A DNA stretch of 64,000 nt from positions 124,001 through 188,000 of the forward strand of contig CAYOJW010000006.1 of the NCBI GenBank assembly GCA_964404445.1, given 5' to 3'. Below, one piece after another: positions 1 to 8,143 of this stretch. This DNA comes from UBA2336 sp964404445 (lineage in GTDB: Bacteria; Bacteroidota; Bacteroidia; Cytophagales; Cyclobacteriaceae). Below the pieces are notes generated by a model. It searched no databases. It worked only from the letters and a program-made list of their open reading frames with translations, and was not told the origin of the DNA. The translations under genes were made by a program, and so were the position numbers. Numbering within the stretch: the first letter of the stretch is position 1; every line of letters begins with the position of its first letter.

Positions 1-524
1 GCTACTTCGTGCACAAGATTTTTGTATTTGGTAAGGCCACTCATGGTTTGTGGAGTGCCCCGCATGTGCATGGCAATGTAGGGTACTTTTAACCGGGCGA
101 TTGTAGGGAACATATCGGCATCTAATTCACCGGCTGAAATATCGTTGACGATGGCAGCGCCTTCATGCACCGCCTGGTGGGCAACATCGGCACGAAATGT
201 ATCGACTGAGATAATGGCCGAAGGAAAGGCTTTGATGACCGACCGCACGGCTTGTGTTACACGATTGCGTTCTTCTTCTGCGGATATATGCGCTGCCCCC
301 GGTCGCGATGAATACCCGCCTATGTCGAGCAGGGTTGCGCCCTCGGTTAACATTTTTTCGGCAGCCGTTAAAATTTCGGTTTCGGTGGTGGCACGACTGG
401 CCGTATAAAAGCTGTCAGGCGTAATGTTTAAAATGCCCATCACAACAGGTGTGCCGAGGTCGAGCAGTTTCCCACGGACGTTTACTGTTGCAACGGGCGG
501 ATTTAGGCTGTTTTTCAATTTCAC
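1..524 (-). CDS. folP: Dihydropteroate synthase, partial (C-terminus lies outside the window)
   Basis: FolP condenses 6-hydroxymethyl-dihydropterin pyrophosphate with p-aminobenzoate to give dihydropteroate in folate synthesis. The minus strand reads through the family's pterin-binding opening motif MGILNITPDSF, then LLDIGGYSSRPGA, then ISVDTFRADVA and NDISAG, all typical of the TIM barrel. About 175 N-terminal residues are present and the gene runs off the left edge. The start is uncertain: GTG at 524 or an upstream TTG is needed to cover the usual N-terminus, because the first in-frame ATG (440) falls at the conserved MGI motif. It is divergent from the DUF1599 gene. Confidence 0.93.
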   Translation of the reverse strand, partial: MKLKNSLNPPVATVNVRGKLLDLGTPVVMGILNITPDSFYTASRATTETEILTAAEKMLTEGATLLDIGGYSSRPGAAHISAEEERNRVTQAVRSVIKAFPSAIISVDTFRADVAHQAVHEGAAIVNDISAGELDADMFPTIARLKVPYIAMHMRGTPQTMSGLTKYKNLVHEV

Positions 525-569
525 AGATCGCAAATTTGGTCTTATGTTTACAGTTTAATTCAAATTGGT

Positions 570-1133
570 TTGATCGACAAAACTGCCTCCGAATATAAAC
601 AGGTGATTGATAAATGTAAGACCCTGTTCGAAAAGAAAACCCGCGATTATGGTACGGCCTGGCGTATTTTGCGGTTGCCGTCCATCACCGACCAGATTTT
701 TATTAAAGCACAACGCATTCGCAGCATTCAGGAAAAGGGCGCACAAAAAATTGACGACCCCATTACAGATGAGTTTATCGGCATCATCAATTATTGCATT
801 ATTGCGCTGATTCAGATCGAATTAACAACTTCGCAGGAAACGGACATGTCGTTCGAACAATTAGAACCGTTGTACGACCGGGCTGTACAGGAAACCTTTT
901 CGCTTCAGCAAAACAAAAACCACGATTATGGCGAGGCCTGGCGCGATATGCGAGTGAGTTCAATCACCGACATTATTCTTATGAAATTGTTAAGGGTGAA
1001 ACAAATTGAAGATAACCAGGGTAAAACATTGGTGAGCGAAGGCGTAAAAGCCAATTATCAGGATATGATTAATTATGCCGTGTTCGCAATGATTCTACTG
1101 TCAACAGTTAACGGTCGTCAGTCAACAGTTTAA
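570..1133 (+). CDS. DUF1599 protein with two tandem domain copies
   Basis: This is a 187-residue cytosolic protein made of two copies of the DUF1599 domain. The copies can be aligned by eye: residues about 20-80 carry DYGTAWR...SITDQI...INYCIIALI, and about 105-170 carry DYGEAWRDMR...SITDIIL...INYAVFAMILL. I recall the family being named a nucleotide-modification-associated domain, but its function in Bacteroidota is not established. A TTG start is used; no ATG lies before the first domain. The last ten codons (STVNGRQSTV) and the stop lie in a GTCAACAGTT repeat (1100-1130), so the native C-terminus was probably altered by a repeat. It is followed by the DoxX-like gene, an order I remember from other Bacteroidota. 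Confidence 0.85.
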   Translation: MIDKTASEYKQVIDKCKTLFEKKTRDYGTAWRILRLPSITDQIFIKAQRIRSIQEKGAQKIDDPITDEFIGIINYCIIALIQIELTTSQETDMSFEQLEPLYDRAVQETFSLQQNKNHDYGEAWRDMRVSSITDIILMKLLRVKQIEDNQGKTLVSEGVKANYQDMINYAVFAMILLSTVNGRQSTV

Positions 1134-1260
1134 AATTCAGTATGCCGTTTAAATTTGAGAAACTTGAAATTGTGATGTTGTTGATAACTCTTTACGATAG
1201 GATACAAGCTTTAAGAAATACACTAAACTAACAAACAGTCCACGGTCGACTGTGGACTGT
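1100..1260. repeat. Small palindromic repeats between DUF1599 and DoxX-like genes
   Basis: GTCAACAGTT occurs at 1100-1109 and 1121-1130. Just before the next gene, ACAGTCCAC (1235-1243) and GTGGACTGT (1252-1260) form a 9-bp hairpin with a GGTCGACT loop. Both use related AGTC/CAACAGT words. The first pair overlaps the end of the DUF1599 reading frame. Confidence 0.7.
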
Positions 1261-1275
1261 TGACCAAAATACGAT

Positions 1276-2379
1276 ATGCTAAGAAAACTAATAGACCAAT
1301 TCTCACGCTTTTTTGTAGGCGGACTTTTCATTTTCTCAGGCCTGATTAAGCTGAACGATCCGGTAGGCACCGAAATAAAAATGCACGAATACTTTGAGGT
1401 ATTTGCCGCTGATTTCGGTTCGTTCTTTAACATCTTCGTTCCGTACGCCATGGAAATCGGCTTCATCATGGTAGTGCTTGAGATTGCGCTGGGTGTAGCC
1501 GTGCTGATCAATTATAAAATGAACATCACCACAAAAATATTGCTGGCGTTATTGGTGTTCTTTACCTTTTTAACATTTTACTCGGCCTACTTTAATAAAG
1601 TAACCGATTGCGGTTGCTTTGGCGATGCCATTAAACTTACCCCGTGGCAATCGTTTTTTAAAGATGTAATCCTGATGGTGTTTGTATTGCATTTGGTTTG
1701 GCATCACAAACGGTACGAACCCGTTTTGCGTACACGCGAAGGCCATGCCGTAGTAGTAGTGGCCACGGTAATCAGTATTTTTCTGGGTGTTTATGCGATC
1801 CGGCATTTGCCGTTCATCGATTTCCGTGCGTACAAAGTGGGCAACAACATTCCTGAACAAATGAAACCGCAGGAACAACCCATCATTGAATATGTTTTTG
1901 AAAAAGACGGTAAAGAAGTAACCTCGCAAACGTATTTAATGGATGGTTATACCTATAAAAGTTCGCGGGTATTAAACGAAGATAAAGTAGTTGCTAAGAT
2001 CATCGACTTCTCGGTAACCACGCCCGAAGGCGAAGACCTTACGCAAGCGATGTTTACCGGTGCAAAGTTGCTCATCATTATGAATGATATTCAAAAAACA
2101 TCAACCGCCAACATCGATGCCATCCGGTCGTTAACCAAAGCGCTTGACGGTAAGGTTGACATGATCATCTTAACATCATCGCCAGCCGAGCGTGTTGATG
2201 TCTTCCGCCATCAGCATCAGTTGGCCGTGCCATTCGCCTTCACGGATGGAACGGTTTTGAAAACCATTGTACGCGCTAACCCGGGCATTACCCTTTGGGT
2301 AAACGGCACTGTAAAAGGTATGTGGCACCACAACGATACACCCGATGTGGTAGAGGTGTTAGCGTTGGTTGTTGAATAA
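1276..2379 (+). CDS. BT_3928-type DoxX/MauE-like membrane protein
   Basis: This is a 367-residue inner-membrane protein with about five hydrophobic helices in the first 175 residues, followed by a soluble C-terminal part. It carries the signature DCGCFGDAIKLTPWQSFFKD near residue 112, seen in DoxX/MauE-like proteins of Bacteroidota. The paired cysteines suggest a thiol-redox link, and the C-terminal region looks thioredoxin-like, but no CxxC is visible there and the reaction is unknown. The first helix holds the DoxX-like FFVGGLFIFSGLIKL. It follows the DUF1599 gene and precedes aroK by 12 nt, suggesting one transcript. Confidence 0.82.
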   Translation: MLRKLIDQFSRFFVGGLFIFSGLIKLNDPVGTEIKMHEYFEVFAADFGSFFNIFVPYAMEIGFIMVVLEIALGVAVLINYKMNITTKILLALLVFFTFLTFYSAYFNKVTDCGCFGDAIKLTPWQSFFKDVILMVFVLHLVWHHKRYEPVLRTREGHAVVVVATVISIFLGVYAIRHLPFIDFRAYKVGNNIPEQMKPQEQPIIEYVFEKDGKEVTSQTYLMDGYTYKSSRVLNEDKVVAKIIDFSVTTPEGEDLTQAMFTGAKLLIIMNDIQKTSTANIDAIRSLTKALDGKVDMIILTSSPAERVDVFRHQHQLAVPFAFTDGTVLKTIVRANPGITLWVNGTVKGMWHHNDTPDVVEVLALVVE

Positions 2380-2391
2380 TCCATTCATCAA

Positions 2392-2946
2392 ATGTCTGAT
2401 TCTCTATCAACCATCAACCATCAACGATTAACCAAACTGTTTCTTGTAGGGTTGCCGGGTTCAGGAAAGAGTTTTTTGGGGAAGAAGTTAGCGGCCGCAT
2501 TGAACATTCTGTTTATTGATTTGGATCAGGTAATCGAACACGAGTCAAGCATAGCCATTGCCCAGCTTTTTTCAGCAAAGGGCGAATCGTATTTTCGTGC
2601 GATAGAGGCGAAAGCGCTCCGCGAGCAAAGCCGGCACGCGAATTTTGTAATGTCGTGCGGAGGAGGCACACCGTGTTTTCACGACAACATGAAATTTATC
2701 AATGAAACAGGGATAAGTTTGTTCGTGGATACGCCAGTAGTTGAAATCCTTGGCCGGATGGATCAACAGGAAACGGGCAATCGTCCATTATTTACTGCGC
2801 ACGATGGCCAATCGGTAAACGATACGCTACATACCCTCATGCAAAAAAGAAGACCTGTGTATGAACAGGCTCACCTGACTATTTCTAATTCAGATGTTGC
2901 TGTTGCGGAAATCCTGGCGTTATGTGCCACCTTCATTAAGCCCTGA
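2392..2946 (+). CDS. aroK: Shikimate kinase
   Basis: AroK phosphorylates shikimate at the 3-hydroxyl with ATP, step five of the shikimate pathway. The Walker A motif GLPGSGKS is at residues 21-28, the shikimate-binding FIDLDQVIE follows, then the CGGGTPC glycine-rich motif and the lid arginine in NRPLF. At 184 residues it is slightly longer than the usual ~170. The excess is N-terminal: residues 5-14 (LSTINHQRLT) are encoded by four near-identical ATCAACC heptads (2406-2433), so this extension is probably a repeat insertion. Type II dehydroquinase (aroQ) is elsewhere in this window. Confidence 0.95.
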   Translation: MSDSLSTINHQRLTKLFLVGLPGSGKSFLGKKLAAALNILFIDLDQVIEHESSIAIAQLFSAKGESYFRAIEAKALREQSRHANFVMSCGGGTPCFHDNMKFINETGISLFVDTPVVEILGRMDQQETGNRPLFTAHDGQSVNDTLHTLMQKRRPVYEQAHLTISNSDVAVAEILALCATFIKP

Positions 2947-2955
2947 TGAATCAGT

Positions 2956-2983
2956 AACGGTTTTCAAGTCATTAAAAACCGTT
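2956..2983. terminator. Hairpin downstream of aroK
   Basis: AACGGTTTT (2956-2964) pairs with AAAACCGTT (2975-2983) around a 10-nt loop, ten bases past the aroK stop and just before the convergent antitoxin stop. There is no long U tract, so it may act as a 3'-end stabiliser or a bidirectional terminator. Confidence 0.5.
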
Positions 2984-2993
2984 TATAAAAATT

Positions 2994-3278
2994 CTATGCC
3001 GATATGGGTTCTACCCTGATTTGCCCGCCAATGGCTTTTAAAACTTTCATAATTGTTTCAAACTGAGGCTTTGCCCCGTCCGACAAAGCTTTGTACAAAC
3101 TTGGTCGGCTCAACCCTGTTTCTTCTGATATTTTGGTCATCCCGATAGATTTTGCCACATGCCCGATTGCTGTAATTATATCGGCATGATCACCCTCTTC
3201 TAAAACGGTATTGAGGTATTCGGCAATCATTTCGTTGCTGTCTAAATAGTCTGCGATGTCAAATTTAGAAGTGCCCAT
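2994..3278 (-). CDS. HI1420-type antitoxin (HTH addiction-module antidote)
   Basis: This 94-residue protein belongs to the 'addiction module antidote' family, which contains a Cro/CI-like helix-turn-helix. It reads MGTSKFDIADYLDSNEMIAEYL at the start (shown here across two helices) and ends with an HTH in ISEETGLSRPSLYKALS followed by FETIMKVLKAIG. It should neutralise the toxin encoded 4 nt upstream and autoregulate the operon. The order is toxin first, as is usual for the HI1419/HI1420 type. The pair sits between aroK and the FadL-like gene with no other accessory genes. Confidence 0.88.
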   Translation of the reverse strand: MGTSKFDIADYLDSNEMIAEYLNTVLEEGDHADIITAIGHVAKSIGMTKISEETGLSRPSLYKALSDGAKPQFETIMKVLKAIGGQIRVEPISA

Positions 3279-3282
3279 TTTC

Positions 3283-3588
3283 TTATTGATTTAATTTTTT
3301 CCAAATTTCTTTTGCCTTTTCAATGTCTTCCTGTTGGGTAGATTTATCGCCCCCGATAAGCAAAAGAATTATCCCCCCGTTTTTTTCTTTGAAATAAACC
3401 CGATACCCTTTGGCATAGTGTATCCTTAACTCACGAATACCGTTTCCAACGGGCTCACAGTCGCCAAAGTGTCCATCACATTCTATCTTTTGTATCCTGA
3501 ACAGGATTTTCGCTTTAGCCCTTAAATCCTTTAGTTTTCGTAACCACTTGTCAAACTCCGTAGTTTTTTCAATAAAGTACATGTACAA
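3283..3588 (-). CDS. HI1419-type toxin (RelE/HigB superfamily)
   Basis: This 101-residue toxin of the RelE/ParE superfamily has the family's IEKTTEFDKWLRKLKD opening, the central basic ECDGHFGDCEPVGNGIRELRIHYAKGY region (quoted in part across strands 2-3), then YRVYFKEK and a C-terminal LLIGGDKSTQQEDIEKAKE. The pattern 'GxxELRIHYGxGYRVYF...GGDKSTQ' marks the HI1419 killer family, inferred to be a translation-blocking nuclease. Its TAA stop is 4 nt before the antitoxin ATG, so the two are co-translated. Confidence 0.88.
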   Translation of the reverse strand: MYMYFIEKTTEFDKWLRKLKDLRAKAKILFRIQKIECDGHFGDCEPVGNGIRELRIHYAKGYRVYFKEKNGGIILLLIGGDKSTQQEDIEKAKEIWKKLNQ

Positions 3589-3722
3589 GTGTGTCTTCGT
3601 TTGGATACAAATTTACAAAAAGTAAACAGGCATCGCTTAAAAACAACAAGAAAAAATTACAGCCGCGAAGGCTAAACCAATGGGGTAGCAAAGCATAAAA
3701 CCCGGGCCGAAAATCGAATCGC

Positions 3723-5261
3723 TTAAAAAGTAAACCCTACGGTAAACATGCCGCTGGTTATTTTGTTTTTTTGATTGACAACAGGATCATTTGATGGATC
3801 AAACATGGCATACTCACTATATACTGACTTTCCTTCTGTTTGTAGCAGGGCGAAATCAATAAAGAAAGTTTTTAAGCGTACACCCGCACCAGCACTCAAT
3901 GTTTGAGTTTCTGCATTTACCCGTGATCTTTGAGCGATATGTGGATTTTGCTGATAATTGTAACCTGCTCGTAAGCGAAAAATATCATAGCGACCTTCAA
4001 TACCAAATCGATAGTTAATAATTGGGTTGTTTTTAAAGGCGTTTTTTATTCCGTCATTCTCTACATCGTACGAATCATTAGGAGTGCTTGAACTGTATTT
4101 TGCTTTACTGTAGTTGATGAATTCTATGTCTTCTGTAATGATCGCATACTTACCAATGATAAATGCTGCTCCCATGTTTAACTTCATGGGTGTTGTGAGA
4201 TTATACTCATATATGATCGGGTCGGTGAGTTCGCTGTTCAACGAACGGAGTATTGTTGTGCCTAATCCTAAATAATCAAAATTGTCCCATTGCGAGCTAA
4301 CACGCGAATGGTGTGTGTAGGTAAGGTTGTAGTAGGTTGGCGTTAATAATGAGATGCCCGCCTGAAAGAAATCAACCGGCCTGAAAATCACTCCCAACGT
4401 TGCATTTATTCCGGAGCCTTCGATTTCAATGGTTTCTCTAACAGAAAGCGAATTTAAGGCAACAAAGTTGGGGTCTAATTCAAAAAGGTAATCGAACTCG
4501 GTATAGGTCGATTGAAACCGGTAACGGAGATTAGCAAACCCGATGTTTGCACCAAAGTAAAACTTGTCTTTAACGTTTCCGCCATATCCGATCGTGAACT
4601 GATTCTGCCTGCCCTTTACATCAACGTTTCCCTGGCGTCTTAAAAACCTGATGTCGCTGGGATCGTTCGGGTTTAACTCCATTTCAGAAAAGTATTCACC
4701 GGGGTTGCCGCCAATCGCGGTAGCATCATCAATCAGGTAGTTGTCGTACCCCAGAGCGGTTCGTATATCGCCAGCGTCAAGCCCGAATACGTTGGCGTCT
4801 TCTAAAAAGAAATCAATAATGGAAGGGTTGGCATCGTCACCATTGTATCGGAAAGTTTTATTGAAATCGTTGATGCGGGTAAAGCTAACACCAAGCGATC
4901 CGCGAAAGTCTTCTTTGTTAGGGGTGAAGTGATTGACATAACTAACGCCCGGAATGGTTAACATGGTTTTAGTGTCGTCTTCGCGGGTGCCGCTATACGT
5001 AGAGTTTGTGTTATAAAAATTCAAGGCCGGGCTAAACGTCAGTTCCGAGCGGTTGTACATCCCCAATCCTGCGGGGTTGGATAAACCCGAACTAAAATCG
5101 CCACCCAAGGCTATCTGGGCACCACCCATCGCCTGTATGCGGGCGCTTCCGCCCGGTTTGGTGCGACTAAACAACATAGCGTTCTCAACGAAACCTTGTG
5201 CAAAAACACCGGTACAAAAGAACATAAGAATAACACTAAGGCTTATTTTTGAAAACCTCAT
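3723..5261 (-). CDS. OmpP1/FadL-like outer-membrane beta-barrel protein
   Basis: This 512-residue protein has a signal peptide ending at VFAQ (residue 20) and the FadL/OmpP1-like opening GGSARIQAMGGAQIALGGD, followed by NPAGLGMY. It then shows alternating beta strands to a terminal aromatic (FTVGFTF). In Bacteroidota such proteins are predicted outer-membrane transporters for hydrophobic compounds; the substrate is unknown. The reading frame stays open upstream to 5573, but that stretch is a His/Arg-rich shadow of the neighbouring gene, so the start is the ATG at 5261 right before the signal peptide. It lies 31 nt downstream of the Tyr/Gly-rich gene, likely in the same operon. Confidence 0.85.
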   Translation of the reverse strand: MRFSKISLSVILMFFCTGVFAQGFVENAMLFSRTKPGGSARIQAMGGAQIALGGDFSSGLSNPAGLGMYNRSELTFSPALNFYNTNSTYSGTREDDTKTMLTIPGVSYVNHFTPNKEDFRGSLGVSFTRINDFNKTFRYNGDDANPSIIDFFLEDANVFGLDAGDIRTALGYDNYLIDDATAIGGNPGEYFSEMELNPNDPSDIRFLRRQGNVDVKGRQNQFTIGYGGNVKDKFYFGANIGFANLRYRFQSTYTEFDYLFELDPNFVALNSLSVRETIEIEGSGINATLGVIFRPVDFFQAGISLLTPTYYNLTYTHHSRVSSQWDNFDYLGLGTTILRSLNSELTDPIIYEYNLTTPMKLNMGAAFIIGKYAIITEDIEFINYSKAKYSSSTPNDSYDVENDGIKNAFKNNPIINYRFGIEGRYDIFRLRAGYNYQQNPHIAQRSRVNAETQTLSAGAGVRLKTFFIDFALLQTEGKSVYSEYAMFDPSNDPVVNQKNKITSGMFTVGFTF

Positions 5262-5292
5262 ATCGATTTTGGTTAAAAAATTAGGTATTGTA

Positions 5293-6411
5293 TTAGTTCC
5301 GTCCGCGCGACCTCGATGCACCACCACTGCTGCCACCTGACGATCCGCCACTGCTCCGGGAAGGTGAAGAAGAAGGCGAATACGAAGGACTGCTGCTACG
5401 CGATGGTGAAGACGATGGTGTATAAGACGGGCTGCTGCTTCGTGATGGTGTAGAATAATCACGCGACCGTGAAGGCGTAGTGCCCGGGCTCGAATAGCTG
5501 TTGCTATTGGAAGGCCGTGAGAACGAATCGCTTGTACGGGTATTCCGTTGTGCCGGGCGTACATAATACTCATCTTGTGCCTGGCGGGTGCGTGTTCGCG
5601 TTGTACCGTTTACCGAAGTTGATGCAGTTCTTCCCGAAACTTCCGAAGTTCTTCCGGTAGTTGTCCGGGTGCGGGTTACAGCATTTTGGCTTGGTGTAAC
5701 CACTGCCGAGTTGCGTGATGGCCGCCTTCCATAATTTGTGTTAGGGCGTGCAGGTTCGTAGTAACCGCCACCATAATAGTAGTTATTCCACATACTGCCT
5801 CCGTAGTACGGATAGCCACCCCAGCCCCAGTTATTTCCCCATCCATAACCGATGGATAGCGACCAGCCCGACCGGCCGTAACCGCCATAGTAAGGTGTCA
5901 TCCACGGATCATAAAATCCGCCATAGCCATACCCTCCGTAATAGGGATTCATGCTGCCCATCATCCATGGATCGTAATATCCGTAACCGAAACGGTTAAA
6001 AGCATACGGGCTATACCAACTGCTACGCGCCCAGTTTACGTTGTTGTAGTAGCTGTTATTGTAATTTAAGTTGGCCTCGGCCGGGGGGGTGTAGCCTTCT
6101 ACAAAATAATTGCTTTCGTCTTCGCTGGCGATTTCAGCATTGGTTCGCGAAACGTATTCGGGGTTTACGTTGCGTGCCGAATAGCTGTCCATCGGGTTGA
6201 TGTAATCTTCGTCTTCCTCCATAACAGGTGTTTCTGCTACAACCTGCCGTTTTGTTTTAGCGGGGGCTAAACTTTCTTCGGCCTGAACAGCCTTTGTGCG
6301 TTCACGGTCTTTGGCCGTAAAATACATATCATCGTATTCGGCACGTTGCGCGGATGCCTCCGTTACCATAAAGGCGGCTAACATTCCTGCAAATACAAAT
6401 CCTGTCTTCAT
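5293..6411 (-). CDS. Secreted Tyr/Gly- and Ser/Pro-rich low-complexity protein
   Basis: This 372-residue exported protein of unknown function has a signal peptide at residues 1-21 (ending ASAQ), an acidic segment (MEEDEDYINPMDSYS), a central domain dominated by Tyr, Gly, Trp and Asn (such as NPYYGGYGYGG), an Arg/Thr-rich linker, and a C-terminal Ser/Pro repeat (SRSSSPSYTPSSSPS twice, then SGGSSGGSSGG). The start is the ATG at 6411, just before the signal peptide; the frame upstream has no family support. Composition suggests a surface or periplasmic assembly-prone protein. It is followed by the FadL-like barrel gene. Confidence 0.78.
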   Translation of the reverse strand: MKTGFVFAGMLAAFMVTEASAQRAEYDDMYFTAKDRERTKAVQAEESLAPAKTKRQVVAETPVMEEDEDYINPMDSYSARNVNPEYVSRTNAEIASEDESNYFVEGYTPPAEANLNYNNSYYNNVNWARSSWYSPYAFNRFGYGYYDPWMMGSMNPYYGGYGYGGFYDPWMTPYYGGYGRSGWSLSIGYGWGNNWGWGGYPYYGGSMWNNYYYGGGYYEPARPNTNYGRRPSRNSAVVTPSQNAVTRTRTTTGRTSEVSGRTASTSVNGTTRTRTRQAQDEYYVRPAQRNTRTSDSFSRPSNSNSYSSPGTTPSRSRDYSTPSRSSSPSYTPSSSPSRSSSPSYSPSSSPSRSSGGSSGGSSGGASRSRGRN

Positions 6412-6554
6412 AACGCGGTGTTTAACGTAAAACCCAATCAACCTTGTAGTGCTATAACGGGTAAACCCCTTAAAAGTGTTCCTAAACTTACAAACTTTCA
6501 CGCGCAAAGGCTATATAAATTAAATCAACCCCTTAATTCCAGTGCTTCCTGCTT

Positions 6555-6562
6555 TATATTTG
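6555..6562 (+). promoter_or_regulatory. Bacteroidota -7 element upstream of proS
   Basis: TATATTTG matches the Bacteroidota sigma factor's TAnnTTTG -7 consensus and lies 39 nt before the proS ATG. No clear -33 TTG is visible at the right distance. Confidence 0.5.
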
Positions 6563-6601
6563 CCGGATAGTTTTAAAAAATAAGGCAATAATTATACCAG
6601 T

Positions 6602-8077
6602 ATGGCCAAAGCATTACCAAGCCGAAGTGAAGATTATTCGTTGTGGTACAACGAGTTAGTAAAAAAAGCTGATCTGGCCGAGCATTCCGATGTACGCGGC
6701 TGTATGGTGATTAAACCGTACGGTTACAGCATTTGGGAAAAGATGCAGCAAACGCTGGATAAAATGTTTAAAGATACCGGCCACGTAAATGCATATTTTC
6801 CGCTGTTCATTCCCAAATCGTACCTGGCAAAAGAGGCCAGCCACGTAGAGGGTTTTGCAAAAGAATGCGCGATTGTAACTCACTACCGTTTAAAAACATC
6901 AGACGATGGCAAAGGGGTAGTGGTTGACCCGGAAGCAAAATTAGAAGAAGAGCTGATCGTTCGTCCTACTTCCGAAACCGTGATCTGGAATGCCTATAAA
7001 AAATGGATTCAGTCGTATCGCGACCTGCCTATATTAATCAACCAGTGGGCTAACGTAGTGCGCTGGGAAATGCGCACACGCCTTTTTTTGCGTACAGCCG
7101 AGTTTTTATGGCAGGAGGGGCACACCGCGCACGCAACTGCTGCTGAAGCGGTAAAAGAAACCCTGCAAATGCTGGATGTATATGCCGAGTTTGCTGAGCG
7201 CCACATGGCGCTGCCTGTGGTGAAGGGCAGGAAATCAGAGGGCGAAAAATTTCCGGGTGCGATTGATACCTATTGTATTGAAGGATTGATGCAGGACGGT
7301 AAAGCCTTACAGGCCGGAACATCGCATTTTCTGGGGCAGAATTTTGCCAAAGCTTTTGATGTTCAATTTGCCGGTAAAGATGGCAAGCTCGAACACGTGT
7401 GGGGAACATCGTGGGGCGTAAGTACCCGTTTAATGGGTGCGCTGATCATGGCCCACTCCGATGATGACGGCTTAGTGCTGCCACCTAAGCTCGCACCCAT
7501 TCACGTAGTAATTGTTCCCATCTTCAAAAGCGATGAAGAACTGGATAAGATTACCGAAAAAGTAAACCAGATTAGTGCCGAGTTGCGCAAACATAACGTA
7601 ACCGTAAAGTTCGATAACCGCGACACACACAAGCCGGGCTTTAAATTTGCCGAGTGGGAATTAAAAGGAGTGCCGGTACGCCTGGCGATAGGCCCACGCG
7701 ATATTGAAAACGGTACGGTTGAAGTAGCACGCAGAGATACAAAAGAAAAACAGGTGATGAACATGGACACTGTTGCGGTAAACGTGCTGGTATTGTTAGA
7801 TGATATTCAGAAAAACATTTATCAAAAAGCAGTCAGCTTCCGCGAAACGATGACTACCCGCGTTGATACATTTGATGAGTTTAAAAAAGTAATAGAGGAC
7901 AAGGGCGGTTTTATCCTCGCGCACTGGGACGGAACACAAGAAACCGAAGCCGCCATTAAAGAGGCGACCAAGGCAACCATCCGGTGCATTCCGATGGATG
8001 CCGCAGAAGAGGCCGGGGTTTGTGTGTATTCCGGGAAACCATCAAGCAAGCGTGTGCTGTTTGCGCAGGCGTATTGA
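6602..8077 (+). CDS. proS: Prolyl-tRNA synthetase, short eukaryote/archaea-like type
   Basis: ProRS charges tRNA-Pro with proline. At 491 residues it lacks the ~180-residue editing insertion of the common bacterial type. It shows class II motif 2 (NVVRWEMRTRLFLRTAEFLWQ begins near residue 145) and motif 3 (GTSWGVSTRLMGALIM), an anticodon-binding domain after HVVIVPIF, and a zinc-domain-like C-terminus ending in Tyr (RVLFAQAY). TRLFLRT and HTAHAT are typical of this type. It begins with ATG at 6602, downstream of a TAnnTTTG element. Confidence 0.97.
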   Translation: MAKALPSRSEDYSLWYNELVKKADLAEHSDVRGCMVIKPYGYSIWEKMQQTLDKMFKDTGHVNAYFPLFIPKSYLAKEASHVEGFAKECAIVTHYRLKTSDDGKGVVVDPEAKLEEELIVRPTSETVIWNAYKKWIQSYRDLPILINQWANVVRWEMRTRLFLRTAEFLWQEGHTAHATAAEAVKETLQMLDVYAEFAERHMALPVVKGRKSEGEKFPGAIDTYCIEGLMQDGKALQAGTSHFLGQNFAKAFDVQFAGKDGKLEHVWGTSWGVSTRLMGALIMAHSDDDGLVLPPKLAPIHVVIVPIFKSDEELDKITEKVNQISAELRKHNVTVKFDNRDTHKPGFKFAEWELKGVPVRLAIGPRDIENGTVEVARRDTKEKQVMNMDTVAVNVLVLLDDIQKNIYQKAVSFRETMTTRVDTFDEFKKVIEDKGGFILAHWDGTQETEAAIKEATKATIRCIPMDAAEEAGVCVYSGKPSSKRVLFAQAY

Positions 8078-8110
8078 TTATCAATGCGTTATAGTTGCCA
8101 TAAATTTCTG

Positions 8111-8118
8111 TATTTTTG
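8111..8118 (+). promoter_or_regulatory. -7 element upstream of nfeD
   Basis: TATTTTTG matches TAnnTTTG and lies 25 nt before the nfeD start. A TTG at 8095-8097 is closer than the usual -33 spacing. Confidence 0.4.
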
Positions 8119-8143
8119 AAATCCTTATAAAACGTAATAGCCA

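Noticed and set aside
5262..5573. Upstream extension of the FadL-like gene
   Set aside because: The added residues are a His/Arg-rich shadow of the Ser/Gly-rich neighbour; the signal peptide starts at 5261.
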